Source of the DNA: Acidiferrobacteraceae bacterium
GTDB taxonomy: Bacteria; Pseudomonadota; Gammaproteobacteria; Arenicellales; UBA868
NCBI GenBank assembly: GCA_002731295.1
Contig: PCBE01000025.1
Span: forward strand, 4,374-10,263
DNA: 5,890 nucleotides
Direction: 5' to 3'
In this document: one piece after another, positions 1 through 5,890 of the stretch
Layout: every line of letters starts with the position of its first letter
Position numbering within the stretch: position 1 is the stretch's first letter
The notes under the pieces: model-generated
What the model saw: the letters and a program-made list of their open reading frames with translations, nothing else
Databases searched by the model: none
Told to the model about the DNA's origin: nothing
Program-made: the position numbers and the translations under genes

Positions 1-834
1 CATGTCGCAACCGGCTGTAAGCGCGCATAAAACACGTGTGTGGATATCCTCGATCGTTTGAGCGGCTGCCATATTCAGGTCGTCACTGAATACTGCGGCT
101 GTAAATCCCAAGTCCTCGCGAAGAATCTCTTGAATCCATCGAGTAGAAAACGTAGCTGGTTGATTATCAATTGCAGGATACATCACATGACTCGTCATCA
201 ATCCCTTGAAACCGACTTCCCGATAAGCACTGTATGGCTTCAAATCTGTAGATCGAATTGTCTCGATCGACCTGGGATCTAACGGTAACGTGAGGTGAGA
301 ATCAGCTGTGACGCTGCCGTGACCGGGATAATGCTTGGCGATCGGTGTGATCCCAGAGGCTCGCATCCCGGCACATAAGGCACCTGCCAAACAAATGACC
401 ACATCTGGATTCGCATGGAATGCTCGGTCGCCAATCGCATTGCTGTCGCGTTTAAATAGGTCGATTACCGGTGCAAAGCTGATATCAATATCAACTGCTC
501 TCAATTCCAATCCCATGACTCGCCCTAGAATCCATGCCAGTTCCTCAGCGCCGGTGGGATCGTTTTCAAAAAGCACTCCAATTTGATGCTGCGCCGGCAA
601 TGGAGTAAACCCAGCAACAAACCTTTGAACCCGACCCCCTTCCTGATCAACTGCTACCAGTAACTTCGGTGATTTGATGGCCTTTATACTGGTTACGAGA
701 TCAGTGAGTTGTACCGGGTTAACATAGTTTCGACTAAAAAGAATTACACCCCCGACTGATGGGTGTGCTAACCACTCGCGCTCTTGGGCCGACAACGATT
801 GGCCTTCTAGACCTACCATGAGGGGCCCTATCAT
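1..834 (-). CDS. nagZ: beta-N-acetylhexosaminidase NagZ, C-terminus cut by window edge
   Basis: Family 3 glycoside hydrolase of the cytoplasm. It removes N-acetylglucosamine from GlcNAc-1,6-anhydroMurNAc-peptides during peptidoglycan recycling, and in many gammaproteobacteria its product feeds AmpR signalling. My translation from ATG at 834 gives 278 residues open to the window edge. E. coli NagZ has about 341, so roughly 60 C-terminal residues are missing. Visible motifs are: GPLM near the N-terminus; VDQEGGRVQRF (62-72); DIDISFAPV (115-123); IGDRAF (134-139); AKHYPGHG (166-173); the mobile-loop ADSH (177-180), which carries the Asp-His dyad; and FSDDLNM (249-255), whose first Asp is the expected nucleophile. 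All key residues are present. ATG 834 was chosen because the conserved GP-LM segment lies right after it. A weak GAGTGAG at 844-838 could be its ribosome site. Met6 (ATG at 819), preceded by AGGG, is the alternative. It lies 21 bases after kdsB, in the same frame. Identity is secure; position in this operon is the unusual part. Confidence 0.95.
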   Translation of the reverse strand, partial: MIGPLMVGLEGQSLSAQEREWLAHPSVGGVILFSRNYVNPVQLTDLVTSIKAIKSPKLLVAVDQEGGRVQRFVAGFTPLPAQHQIGVLFENDPTGAEELAWILGRVMGLELRAVDIDISFAPVIDLFKRDSNAIGDRAFHANPDVVICLAGALCAGMRASGITPIAKHYPGHGSVTADSHLTLPLDPRSIETIRSTDLKPYSAYREVGFKGLMTSHVMYPAIDNQPATFSTRWIQEILREDLGFTAAVFSDDLNMAAAQTIEDIHTRVLCALTAGCDM

Positions 835-855
835 TGTCTCACTCAGTAGTGGATT

Positions 856-1632
856 TCAACGTATTGCCGGCAGTGACTCAAAATACTCGGCAACTCGGCG
901 AAGATCCTGCGCGGAGTCTACCCCTGGGCCTGGAATCTCGCTCGCATCACAAACCACTATGGCATCACCATGCCACAGCGCCCTGAGTTGTTCTAGTTTC
1001 TCAGTCAGCTCTGTTGGCGCGGGCGTCAGTTCACAAAAACGTATGAGGTAGCCCACGCGATAAGCGTAGATGCCCAAGTGCCGGCGGGCCTCCGACCAAT
1101 GCATGTTCGGGTGATCGGATGATCCGCCATCGCGAATCCAAGGGATCGGCGCCCTTGAAAAATACGCAGCAAGTTGGCGGTGATTTCGGACAACTTTTAC
1201 AACATTAGGATCCTCATACTCCGCTAGAGATTGGATCGGGCAACAGGCGCTGGAGATCATGGCGTCAGGTGTTTTAACCAGCTCCCGTGCTACCTGATTG
1301 ATCAAAACAGGCGAAATCAGTGGTTCATCTCCTTGAAGATTAAGGACAAGAGAGTCGTCAGCCAAACCCAACAGTTGTGTTGCCTCCGCAACCCGGTCTG
1401 TACCGCTCAGGTGATCTTTACGGGTCATGCAAACCGTACCATTGAAGGCCTCTACGGCATCAAAGATTTGTTGGTTGTCAGTAGCAACGGTAATCGTGTC
1501 TGCATCGCTTTGAAGCGCGCATTCATAAACCCGCTGGATTAGGGGCTTACCCGCGACATCGAGCAATGGTTTTCCGGGTAGTCTTTGTGAATCGAAACGC
1601 GCTGGAATCACGATATGGTAGGAAAAACTCAT
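856..1632 (-). CDS. kdsB: 3-deoxy-manno-octulosonate cytidylyltransferase (CMP-Kdo synthetase)
   Basis: Cytoplasmic enzyme joining CTP and Kdo to give CMP-Kdo, the sugar donor for the Kdo transferase acting on lipid IVA. It has 258 residues, close to the family norm of about 250. It shows the nucleotidyltransferase N-terminus IPARFDSQRLPGKPL (9-23), SGTDRVAEA (76-84), QGDEPLI (100-106) with the metal-binding Asp102, NVVKVV (143-148), YFSRAPIPW (157-165), HLGIYAYR (185-192), EKLEQLRALW (211-220) and the late PGPGVDSAQDL (234-244), whose Asp239 matches the second metal ligand of the family. Start is ATG at 1632, overlapping the lpxK stop by four bases (ATGA). A strong AGGAGGT at 1650-1644 supports it. 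This follows lpxK directly; the small Trm112-like gene (ycaR) that sits between them in some relatives, such as E. coli and Pseudomonas, is absent. Nothing is truncated. Confidence 0.97.
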   Translation of the reverse strand: MSFSYHIVIPARFDSQRLPGKPLLDVAGKPLIQRVYECALQSDADTITVATDNQQIFDAVEAFNGTVCMTRKDHLSGTDRVAEATQLLGLADDSLVLNLQGDEPLISPVLINQVARELVKTPDAMISSACCPIQSLAEYEDPNVVKVVRNHRQLAAYFSRAPIPWIRDGGSSDHPNMHWSEARRHLGIYAYRVGYLIRFCELTPAPTELTEKLEQLRALWHGDAIVVCDASEIPGPGVDSAQDLRRVAEYFESLPAIR

Positions 1633-2621
1633 ACGACCGATCCACCTCCTGCTGCTTGAAGCACTAATTCAACAACCCCACCATCGGTTCTGACTTCCTG
1701 GCGTACCTGCCACCAGTCTTGTCCGGCTAGGGTCTGACATTTCACAGCGTCTTTTTCTGTCATCAGGACAGTCGAGTTTTGGTAGTTTTGCAGGTCTTCG
1801 AAAGAAAAATAATGATGGTCAAGAAATTCAATCCGTTCGAACTGAAGGCCTTCATCCGATAGCTGCTGGAAGAATCGATCGGGGTCCGCGATAGCAGTTA
1901 TGACCACACATTGTTTCTGTCTAAAGGAGTCTAAAGTCGACTCTCGTCCGTCGTTGATATTGACTACAGTTCCTAAACTCGTCTCCATGGAAGATTCACC
2001 AGGCTTGGGCACTCCACCGTGACGCACTACAACGTTCACTGTGTCTAGCCGTTTCGGTGACTCTCTCAATGGACCCGCAGGCAGTAGTAGACCGTTGCCG
2101 AGTCCACGTTTACCATCGATGACTACTATCTCCAGTTGGCGCCCCAGTCGAGTGTGCTGGAGACCATCGTCTGATAACACAATGTCTATGGAGTCTGATT
2201 TTAGGATTTCACTCACCGCATTCACACGATCTGGGTCAACGACAACCGGTACGTTGATGCTGCGGGCGATAAGCAGCGGTTCATCACCACTGCGCACTAC
2301 TTCCGTATCTGGCGTTACCCGAACCGGGTAGGACCCTTTAGCGCCGTACCCCCTGCTTACTATCCCAGGTTTGTATCCATGCGCCACCAACTCCTTTGCT
2401 AGGTGAATGAGTAGCGGCGTCTTACCTGTACCACCAACAGTCAGGTTACCAACCACGACAATCGGTACATCGAAATCCTGGACCGTAAATACACCTGATT
2501 TATACAATAGATGCCGGGCCGCGATGAAAAGCCGATAAAGAAAACTCACAGGCATGAGTAGAGCAGTAGCCCACGTCGGGGCATACCACGACCTAACCAA
2601 CGATTTGGGGACTGTACTCAT
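1629..2621 (-). CDS. lpxK: tetraacyldisaccharide 4'-kinase LpxK
   Basis: Membrane-associated kinase of the Raetz lipid A pathway. It uses ATP to phosphorylate the 4' position of the tetraacyl disaccharide 1-phosphate, giving lipid IVA. It has 330 residues, normal for the family. A hydrophobic, amphipathic N-terminus (about 17-39) is expected to touch the inner membrane. The P-loop is GNLTVGGTGKT (58-68). Further family motifs are SRGYG (89-93), SGDEP (111-115), DPDR (129-132), DDGLQH (151-156), LLPAGPLRE (179-187), DHHYF (268-272) and TEKDAVK (288-294). The ATG at 2621 shares its A with the msbA stop (TGATG). No Shine-Dalgarno sequence is evident just upstream, so translation probably depends on ribosomes finishing msbA. 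The 3' end also carries the ribosome site of kdsB, which in LpxK encodes part of the GGGSVV tail. The msbA-lpxK pair is a known conserved arrangement. Confidence 0.97.
   Translation of the reverse strand: MSTVPKSLVRSWYAPTWATALLMPVSFLYRLFIAARHLLYKSGVFTVQDFDVPIVVVGNLTVGGTGKTPLLIHLAKELVAHGYKPGIVSRGYGAKGSYPVRVTPDTEVVRSGDEPLLIARSINVPVVVDPDRVNAVSEILKSDSIDIVLSDDGLQHTRLGRQLEIVVIDGKRGLGNGLLLPAGPLRESPKRLDTVNVVVRHGGVPKPGESSMETSLGTVVNINDGRESTLDSFRQKQCVVITAIADPDRFFQQLSDEGLQFERIEFLDHHYFSFEDLQNYQNSTVLMTEKDAVKCQTLAGQDWWQVRQEVRTDGGVVELVLQAAGGGSVV
1644..1650 (-). promoter_or_regulatory. ribosome binding site of kdsB, inside lpxK
   Basis: AGGAGGT on the minus strand, a near-perfect anti-16S match, 11 bases before the kdsB ATG at 1632. 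It lies in the last codons of lpxK and is read there as part of Gly-Gly-Gly. The spacing is slightly long, but the match is the strongest in the window. Confidence 0.7.
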
Positions 2622-4375
2622 CAGGCATTGTGATCCGTACTCTCAAGCTCCCCTCTTTCCTGCCGAACATGCAGCGCGGCATAATGACCATCCATCTCCA
2701 GTAACTGCCGATGCGTGCCTTGTTCCACAACCCTGCCGTCCTGCAAAACCAGTATTCGATCAGCCTCGACCACCGTACTTAAGCGGTGCGCAATTATCAG
2801 TACGGTTCGTTCAGCCGACAGTGCCTTGATCCCTTCCTTAACCTGACTCTCAGAAACGTTATCCAGTGCAGAAGTTGCTTCATCCATGATGAGAATCGGC
2901 GCACACCTGTAGAGTGCTCGGGCGATCGTGAGCCTCTGCCTTTGCCCGCCAGAAAGCCTAACACCCTGCTCCCCAATAGACGTCTTCAACAAATCAGGCA
3001 ACTTATCAGAAAAGACCGATATCTTGGATGCTTCAACCACCTCAGCAAGCACCTTCTCATCAATTTGAGCAGCCGAGTAAGCGACATTGCTTTCAATCGA
3101 ACCGTCAAACAACACTGCCTCTTGTGATGCAAAACCAATCTGGGAGCGCAGAAACTCAACTTGATAGTCTTCTATGGGTGACCCATCAATCAGTATTGCA
3201 CCCTGCTGAGCGCGATAAAATCCCAGCAGTAGAGAAGCAATACTCGTCTTGCCACTACCTGAAGCACCGACAAGCGCCACAGTCTCACCGCGATTGATTC
3301 GAAACGAGACATCCCTCAACGCATTGTTGTCAGTCATTTCGTACTGAAACGTGACATTTCTAAATTCGATGTCTCCGGCAATTGTTCCAGCCATCATGCT
3401 GCCGCCAGTTTCCTCAATCGGTTTGTCGAGCACCTCAAAAACGCTCTCGGCAGCGGCTACACCGGTTTGGAGGTGTTCATTTACGCGGGCAAGGCGCTTG
3501 ACCGGACCCATCAGCAACAGGATCGCACCAAGATAGGAAACAAAAGTACCAGGACTAACAAGCGATTCGATAACTCCACTCATTGACAGATAAATAATAA
3601 CCGCCACAGTTACGCCGGCGAAAAAAATCAACAGCGGAACGCTGACGGATGCCACCAAAGCTTTTCGCATCGACTGTGCCCGGTTATCACGGTTTGCCTG
3701 TTCAAAACGTTCATTTTCGTGGTCGTAACTGCCATAAGCTTTGACAACGCGATGCCCCTGGAATGCTTCTTTTGCTGAGTGAGTTATCCAACCCATTGAT
3801 CGCTGGATAGCTTCACTTGTCTTTCTGAACCGCCGGTTAGCTTTTTGCATTATGATCGCCGCAATCGGAGTGACTACCAGAAAAACAAGCGTGAGCTGCC
3901 AGCTCAGATAAGCCATCCAGCTCAGCAACCCAATACACAAAATACTGTCCTTGACAAATATCCGTATTGCTATCGAACTAGCTACAGCAACTTGTTCGAC
4001 GTCATAAACAAGCTTAGACACCAAAAGTGACGACGGATGTTGGTCAAAATATCGACTGGGTAGTCGGATCATGCGATCGAACATCAAAGTCCTTAAGTCA
4101 TAAACCACATAGCGGGATACCCTGGATATACAGTACTGGTCAGAAAAAGACCCAAACGAACGCACCAAAAAAATGATGACCAGCACACCTGGTGCCCACT
4201 TGATCATAGCGGCATCGCGTTCGATAAACCCACCATCCATGATTGGTTTTAGTAGTGCGGCAAACGCGGTCTCCGCAGCAGCGACAAGAATCATGCCGAC
4301 TATGCTCAACGCAAACACCAGTCGATAGGGCCAGACATGGCCAAGTAGTCGCCGGAATATACGCAGTCCGCTCAA
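2621..4375 (-). CDS. msbA: lipid A export ABC transporter MsbA (permease-ATPase)
   Basis: Homodimeric inner-membrane flippase that moves core-lipid A from the cytoplasmic to the periplasmic leaflet. It has 584 residues as called; E. coli MsbA has 582. The N-terminal half holds six predicted membrane segments at about 19-40, 62-78, 142-158, 161-177, 242-263 and 276-291. The ATPase half has an A-loop Tyr345, Walker A GASGSGKT (370-377), Q-loop Gln418, signature LSGGQRQR (474-481), Walker B ILIMDEATSALD (494-505) with catalytic Glu499, and H-loop His530. All are intact. The context with lpxK and kdsB favours MsbA over a drug or peptide exporter of the same fold. The start is uncertain: the codon at 4375 is TTG with no good ribosome site. 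The frame stays open upstream past the exbD stop, with an ATT at 4402 that would add nine residues. No ATG is available near the expected N-terminus. The stop overlaps lpxK by one base. Confidence 0.94.
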   Translation of the reverse strand: MSGLRIFRRLLGHVWPYRLVFALSIVGMILVAAAETAFAALLKPIMDGGFIERDAAMIKWAPGVLVIIFLVRSFGSFSDQYCISRVSRYVVYDLRTLMFDRMIRLPSRYFDQHPSSLLVSKLVYDVEQVAVASSIAIRIFVKDSILCIGLLSWMAYLSWQLTLVFLVVTPIAAIIMQKANRRFRKTSEAIQRSMGWITHSAKEAFQGHRVVKAYGSYDHENERFEQANRDNRAQSMRKALVASVSVPLLIFFAGVTVAVIIYLSMSGVIESLVSPGTFVSYLGAILLLMGPVKRLARVNEHLQTGVAAAESVFEVLDKPIEETGGSMMAGTIAGDIEFRNVTFQYEMTDNNALRDVSFRINRGETVALVGASGSGKTSIASLLLGFYRAQQGAILIDGSPIEDYQVEFLRSQIGFASQEAVLFDGSIESNVAYSAAQIDEKVLAEVVEASKISVFSDKLPDLLKTSIGEQGVRLSGGQRQRLTIARALYRCAPILIMDEATSALDNVSESQVKEGIKALSAERTVLIIAHRLSTVVEADRILVLQDGRVVEQGTHRQLLEMDGHYAALHVRQERGELESTDHNA

Positions 4376-4397
4376 TGGGCTAACCGAATCAAGATAC

Positions 4398-4832
4398 TCA
4401 ATGTTGTTTTTGCATTGAAAACGTCAGCTTGAGAAGACCAACCCGTTGAGCAGCATCCAACGCTGTCATAACCGACTGATGGCTAGCCATTCGGTCTGCG
4501 CGAATGATAACGACTGGGTCCTCCCACCCCGAAGCAAGGGCCAGCAATTGCTCAGACAATTCTGCTGCGTCACTACCATTAAACTTCTTAGTCGATGAAT
4601 CGCTTCCACGCTTCAAAACATATTGGCCCTGCTCTGAAATACTGATCACAATTACCTGCTCCTCCAGCGTTGTCTCTAAAGGGAGATCACTAGTCGGCAA
4701 TCGCAGGTTCAACTGAGATTCTTTAGAAAACGTCGTCGAAACCATGAAAAAGATCAAAAGCAGGAATACAACATCAATCAACGGCGTTAAACTGATTCCG
4801 ATTTCTTCTTCTTGATACTGGGAGAATCTCAC
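4398..4832 (-). CDS. exbD: ExbD/TolR-family proton-channel subunit
   Basis: Small inner-membrane protein that pairs with ExbB to form a proton-driven motor. It has 144 residues, typical of the family. It has a short cytoplasmic N-terminus, one membrane helix at about 13-34 with the motif LTPLIDVVFLLLIFFMV, and a periplasmic domain from about 40. Asp20 aligns with the essential membrane Asp of E. coli ExbD (Asp25). The start is GTG at 4832, overlapping the exbB stop by four bases (GTGA), with AAGGAAG upstream at 4848-4842. Sequence alone does not separate ExbD from TolR with certainty. The neighbours (no tolA, tolB or pal) favour the ExbD-like copy found beside lipid A genes in Pseudomonas and others. 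What it energises is unknown; no TonB gene is in view. Confidence 0.9.
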   Translation of the reverse strand: MRFSQYQEEEIGISLTPLIDVVFLLLIFFMVSTTFSKESQLNLRLPTSDLPLETTLEEQVIVISISEQGQYVLKRGSDSSTKKFNGSDAAELSEQLLALASGWEDPVVIIRADRMASHQSVMTALDAAQRVGLLKLTFSMQKQH

Positions 4833-5440
4833 GGCTTCTGACTTCCTTGCATCAGGTTCAGCAGTCGTAACGCATGTTGCTCCATATCGACGGTGAGTTC
4901 ATTGATTTTTCCCTTGAAATAACGGTGGAACATGAGACTTGGTATACCCACTGATAAACCTGCCGCAGTTGTGATCAAAGCTTCTGAGATACCCCCCGCC
5001 AGAATTTGAGGATTACCCACACCAACCGCAGTAATTGCCGCAAACACCTTGATCATCCCAATCACCGTTCCAAGCAGTCCCAACAGGGGTGTTATTGCGG
5101 CTATAGTGCCTAACGCATTGAGGTATTTTCCAAGTTCATGGACAACGTGCCGCCCCGCCTCTTCGATCGACCTGCGGATATCGGCAGGCGCTTGATTAGA
5201 AAAAGACAATCCTGCAACGAGAATTCGACCGAGATATGAACTGTGTTCGAGTTCCTCAAGTCGGTCATCTGTTAGTTGATGTTGCTCCAGCAAGTGTTCA
5301 ATATCTATAACGAGGTCAGCCGGAGCAACACTGTCTTTCTTCAAGGTCCATAATCGTTCGATAATGATGGCAACGGAGATCACAGAACATAAAATGATCG
5401 GCACCATTAGCCACCCACCGCTACTGATTAGTTCGAACAT
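4829..5440 (-). CDS. exbB: ExbB/TolQ/MotA-family proton-channel subunit
   Basis: Inner-membrane scaffold of the ExbB-ExbD motor, which couples the proton gradient to mechanical work on a periplasmic partner. It has 203 residues. It has three membrane segments at about 10-28, 109-135 and 150-174, with a cytoplasmic loop between the first and second, as in the family. The TM2 motif LLGLLGTVIGM (119-129) carries Thr125, and the TM3 motif EALITTAAGLSVGIP (153-167) carries Glu153 and Thr158. These match E. coli ExbB Thr148, Glu176 and Thr181 in order and spacing. ATG at 5440 has a good GAGGT site at 5452-5448. It is the first gene of the tight cluster, 90 bases after comEC, so it probably leads the transcript or is read through from comEC. 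The short N-terminus, with no long periplasmic leader, resembles TolQ-like and short ExbB forms. Confidence 0.92.
   Translation of the reverse strand: MFELISSGGWLMVPIILCSVISVAIIIERLWTLKKDSVAPADLVIDIEHLLEQHQLTDDRLEELEHSSYLGRILVAGLSFSNQAPADIRRSIEEAGRHVVHELGKYLNALGTIAAITPLLGLLGTVIGMIKVFAAITAVGVGNPQILAGGISEALITTAAGLSVGIPSLMFHRYFKGKINELTVDMEQHALRLLNLMQGSQKP
4842..4848 (-). promoter_or_regulatory. ribosome binding site of exbD, inside exbB
   Basis: AAGGAAG on the minus strand, within the last codons of exbB and about ten bases before the GTG at 4832. It supports the GTG start despite the weaker codon. With the GTGA overlap it suggests exbD is translated both by coupling and by its own site. Confidence 0.6.
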
Positions 5441-5530
5441 CTAATGGACCTCGCGCGCCTTGGATTACCGTATTGGTTGTGATTCTACCGACAATATCTA
5501 CTCAATCGGTGTGTTGAGGTGAGTTTGGTA
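5441..5530 (-). other. comEC-exbB intergenic gap, possible operon leader
   Basis: This 90-base gap is the only one in the window large enough for a promoter. On the minus strand it holds a TAGAAT (5487-5482) that could act as a -10 box about 40 bases before exbB, but no -35 box lies at a fitting distance. A weak inverted repeat, CTCAA/TTGAG with an 8-base loop (5501-5518), has only five pairs and no following T-run, so it is not a credible intrinsic terminator. Read-through from comEC is therefore as likely as a separate promoter. Confidence 0.3.
5448..5452 (-). promoter_or_regulatory. ribosome binding site of exbB
   Basis: GAGGT on the minus strand, with eight bases between GAGG and the ATG at 5440. 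It is the best-placed Shine-Dalgarno site in the window and fixes the exbB start at the head of the cluster. Confidence 0.75.
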
Positions 5531-5890
5531 TCAACTGTGCCAGAAACGTCGATGATGTCGGGCCCAGGTGCGAACCGTATTTCTTCTGTTACCACTTTTG
5601 ATGATGATCTCTCCGTACCGTGCAGTATTAAGCAAGCGGATACCCAGTCGTTCATATTGGTCGATTACCTCTGGACTGGGGTGCCCATAGCGATTATGCG
5701 AGCCCGCACTCACAACCGCAATTTTCGCCCGCACAGCGGATAGGAAAGATAGTGTAGATGAGGTGTTCGATCCGTGGTGTGGGACTACCAGTACCGAGGA
5801 TTCTAGTTCGGTTCCGTAGTCTCTGACCAGAGCCTGCTCAGCTTTTGCCTCGATATCCCCAGTCAGAAGAATGCGTCCACCACCGCTAAT
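5531..5890 (-). CDS. comEC: ComEC/Rec2 DNA-uptake protein, C-terminal fragment (5' end outside window)
   Basis: Only the last 119 residues are inside the window. They form the end of the metallo-beta-lactamase-like domain that follows the membrane channel in ComEC, the inner-membrane protein carrying single-stranded DNA into the cytoplasm during natural transformation. Motifs in the fragment are ILLTGDI (7-13), VPHHGSNTSS (36-45) and SAGSHNRYGHPSPEV (61-75), all typical of the ComEC C-terminal domain. The tail after about residue 100 is rich in Arg and His. The frame is open to the edge of the window and ends at TGA 5533-5531. ComEC next to exbB-exbD and lipid A genes is a familiar gammaproteobacterial order. 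Other metallo-hydrolases share the GD and HHGS motifs, but the combination and the neighbourhood make ComEC the clear choice. Whether the cell is competent cannot be told from this. Confidence 0.9.
   Translation of the reverse strand: MSGGGRILLTGDIEAKAEQALVRDYGTELESSVLVVPHHGSNTSSTLSFLSAVRAKIAVVSAGSHNRYGHPSPEVIDQYERLGIRLLNTARYGEIIIKSGNRRNTVRTWARHHRRFWHS

Noticed and set aside
264..275. TCGATCGACCTG shared between nagZ and exbB (near 5164)
   Set aside because: Two copies of about 12 bases in unrelated coding sequence, read in unrelated contexts; consistent with chance, with no array or flanking structure.
40..282. Plus-strand open frame of 80 codons
   Set aside because: It lies wholly antisense to nagZ, whose motifs are unmistakable, and resembles no family I recognise. 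The same applies to the plus-strand frames at 335-586, 818-1051, 1231-1542, 2041-2331, 2554-2829, 2786-3127, 3028-3297, 3351-3536, 3845-4030, 4504-4716 and 5519-5743.
2621..4375. Possibility that the ABC transporter is a multidrug or peptide exporter rather than MsbA
   Set aside because: The fold is shared, but the MsbA-like length, N-terminal LLKP-MDGGF segment and direct overlap with lpxK make MsbA much more likely.
5482..5487. TAGAAT as a definite -10 promoter box for exbB
   Set aside because: No recognisable -35 hexamer at 16-18 bases and no extended -10 TG; kept only as a low-confidence remark in the intergenic entry.
5501..5518. Inverted repeat CTCAA/TTGAG as a comEC terminator
   Set aside because: Only five base pairs, an eight-base loop and no T-tract on the minus strand; too weak for an intrinsic terminator.
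5531..5734. Short minus-strand gene of 67 codons starting at GTG 5734
   Set aside because: The frame is open all the way to the window edge and upstream residues carry the ComEC motifs ILLTGDI and VPHHGS, so the GTG is an internal Val codon of comEC.

Overview
This window is a compact, entirely co-directional (minus-strand) block of cell-envelope genes from a Gram-negative bacterium. It is most likely a gammaproteobacterium. The basis is the combination of ExbB/ExbD, MsbA, LpxK and KdsB downstream of ComEC, followed by a NagZ whose motifs match the single-domain gammaproteobacterial type. Base composition looks moderate (about half G+C by eye). I cannot place it below class level.

Layout, read in the direction of transcription (from high to low coordinates): the 3' end of comEC (DNA-uptake channel, C-terminal metallo-beta-lactamase-like domain; cut by the window edge); a 90-base gap; exbB; exbD (4-base overlap); msbA (22-base gap); lpxK (1-base overlap, TGATG); kdsB (4-base overlap, ATGA); and, after 21 bases, nagZ, which runs off the low-coordinate edge. 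Spacing this tight from exbB to nagZ indicates one operon. The only gap roomy enough for a promoter inside the window is the one between comEC and exbB, and no convincing promoter or terminator is visible there.

The genes share a theme. LpxK phosphorylates the lipid A disaccharide to make lipid IVA. KdsB activates Kdo as CMP-Kdo, the donor used to glycosylate lipid IVA. MsbA flips the finished core-lipid A across the inner membrane. ExbB and ExbD form a proton-driven inner-membrane motor whose partner here is unknown, because no TonB gene is present in the window. NagZ belongs to peptidoglycan recycling, so its placement at the end of a lipid A operon links the two envelope polymers by gene order only.

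No stretch over 300 bases lacks a gene. I see no RNA genes, mobile elements, CRISPR arrays or significant repeats. This is a largely ordinary chromosomal region, and I did not find evidence of an undescribed system. The points worth a second look are small: an ambiguous, weakly initiated msbA start; kdsB and nagZ lying in one frame separated by a single stop; the unassigned role of an ExbBD pair without TonB; and the unusual NagZ placement.
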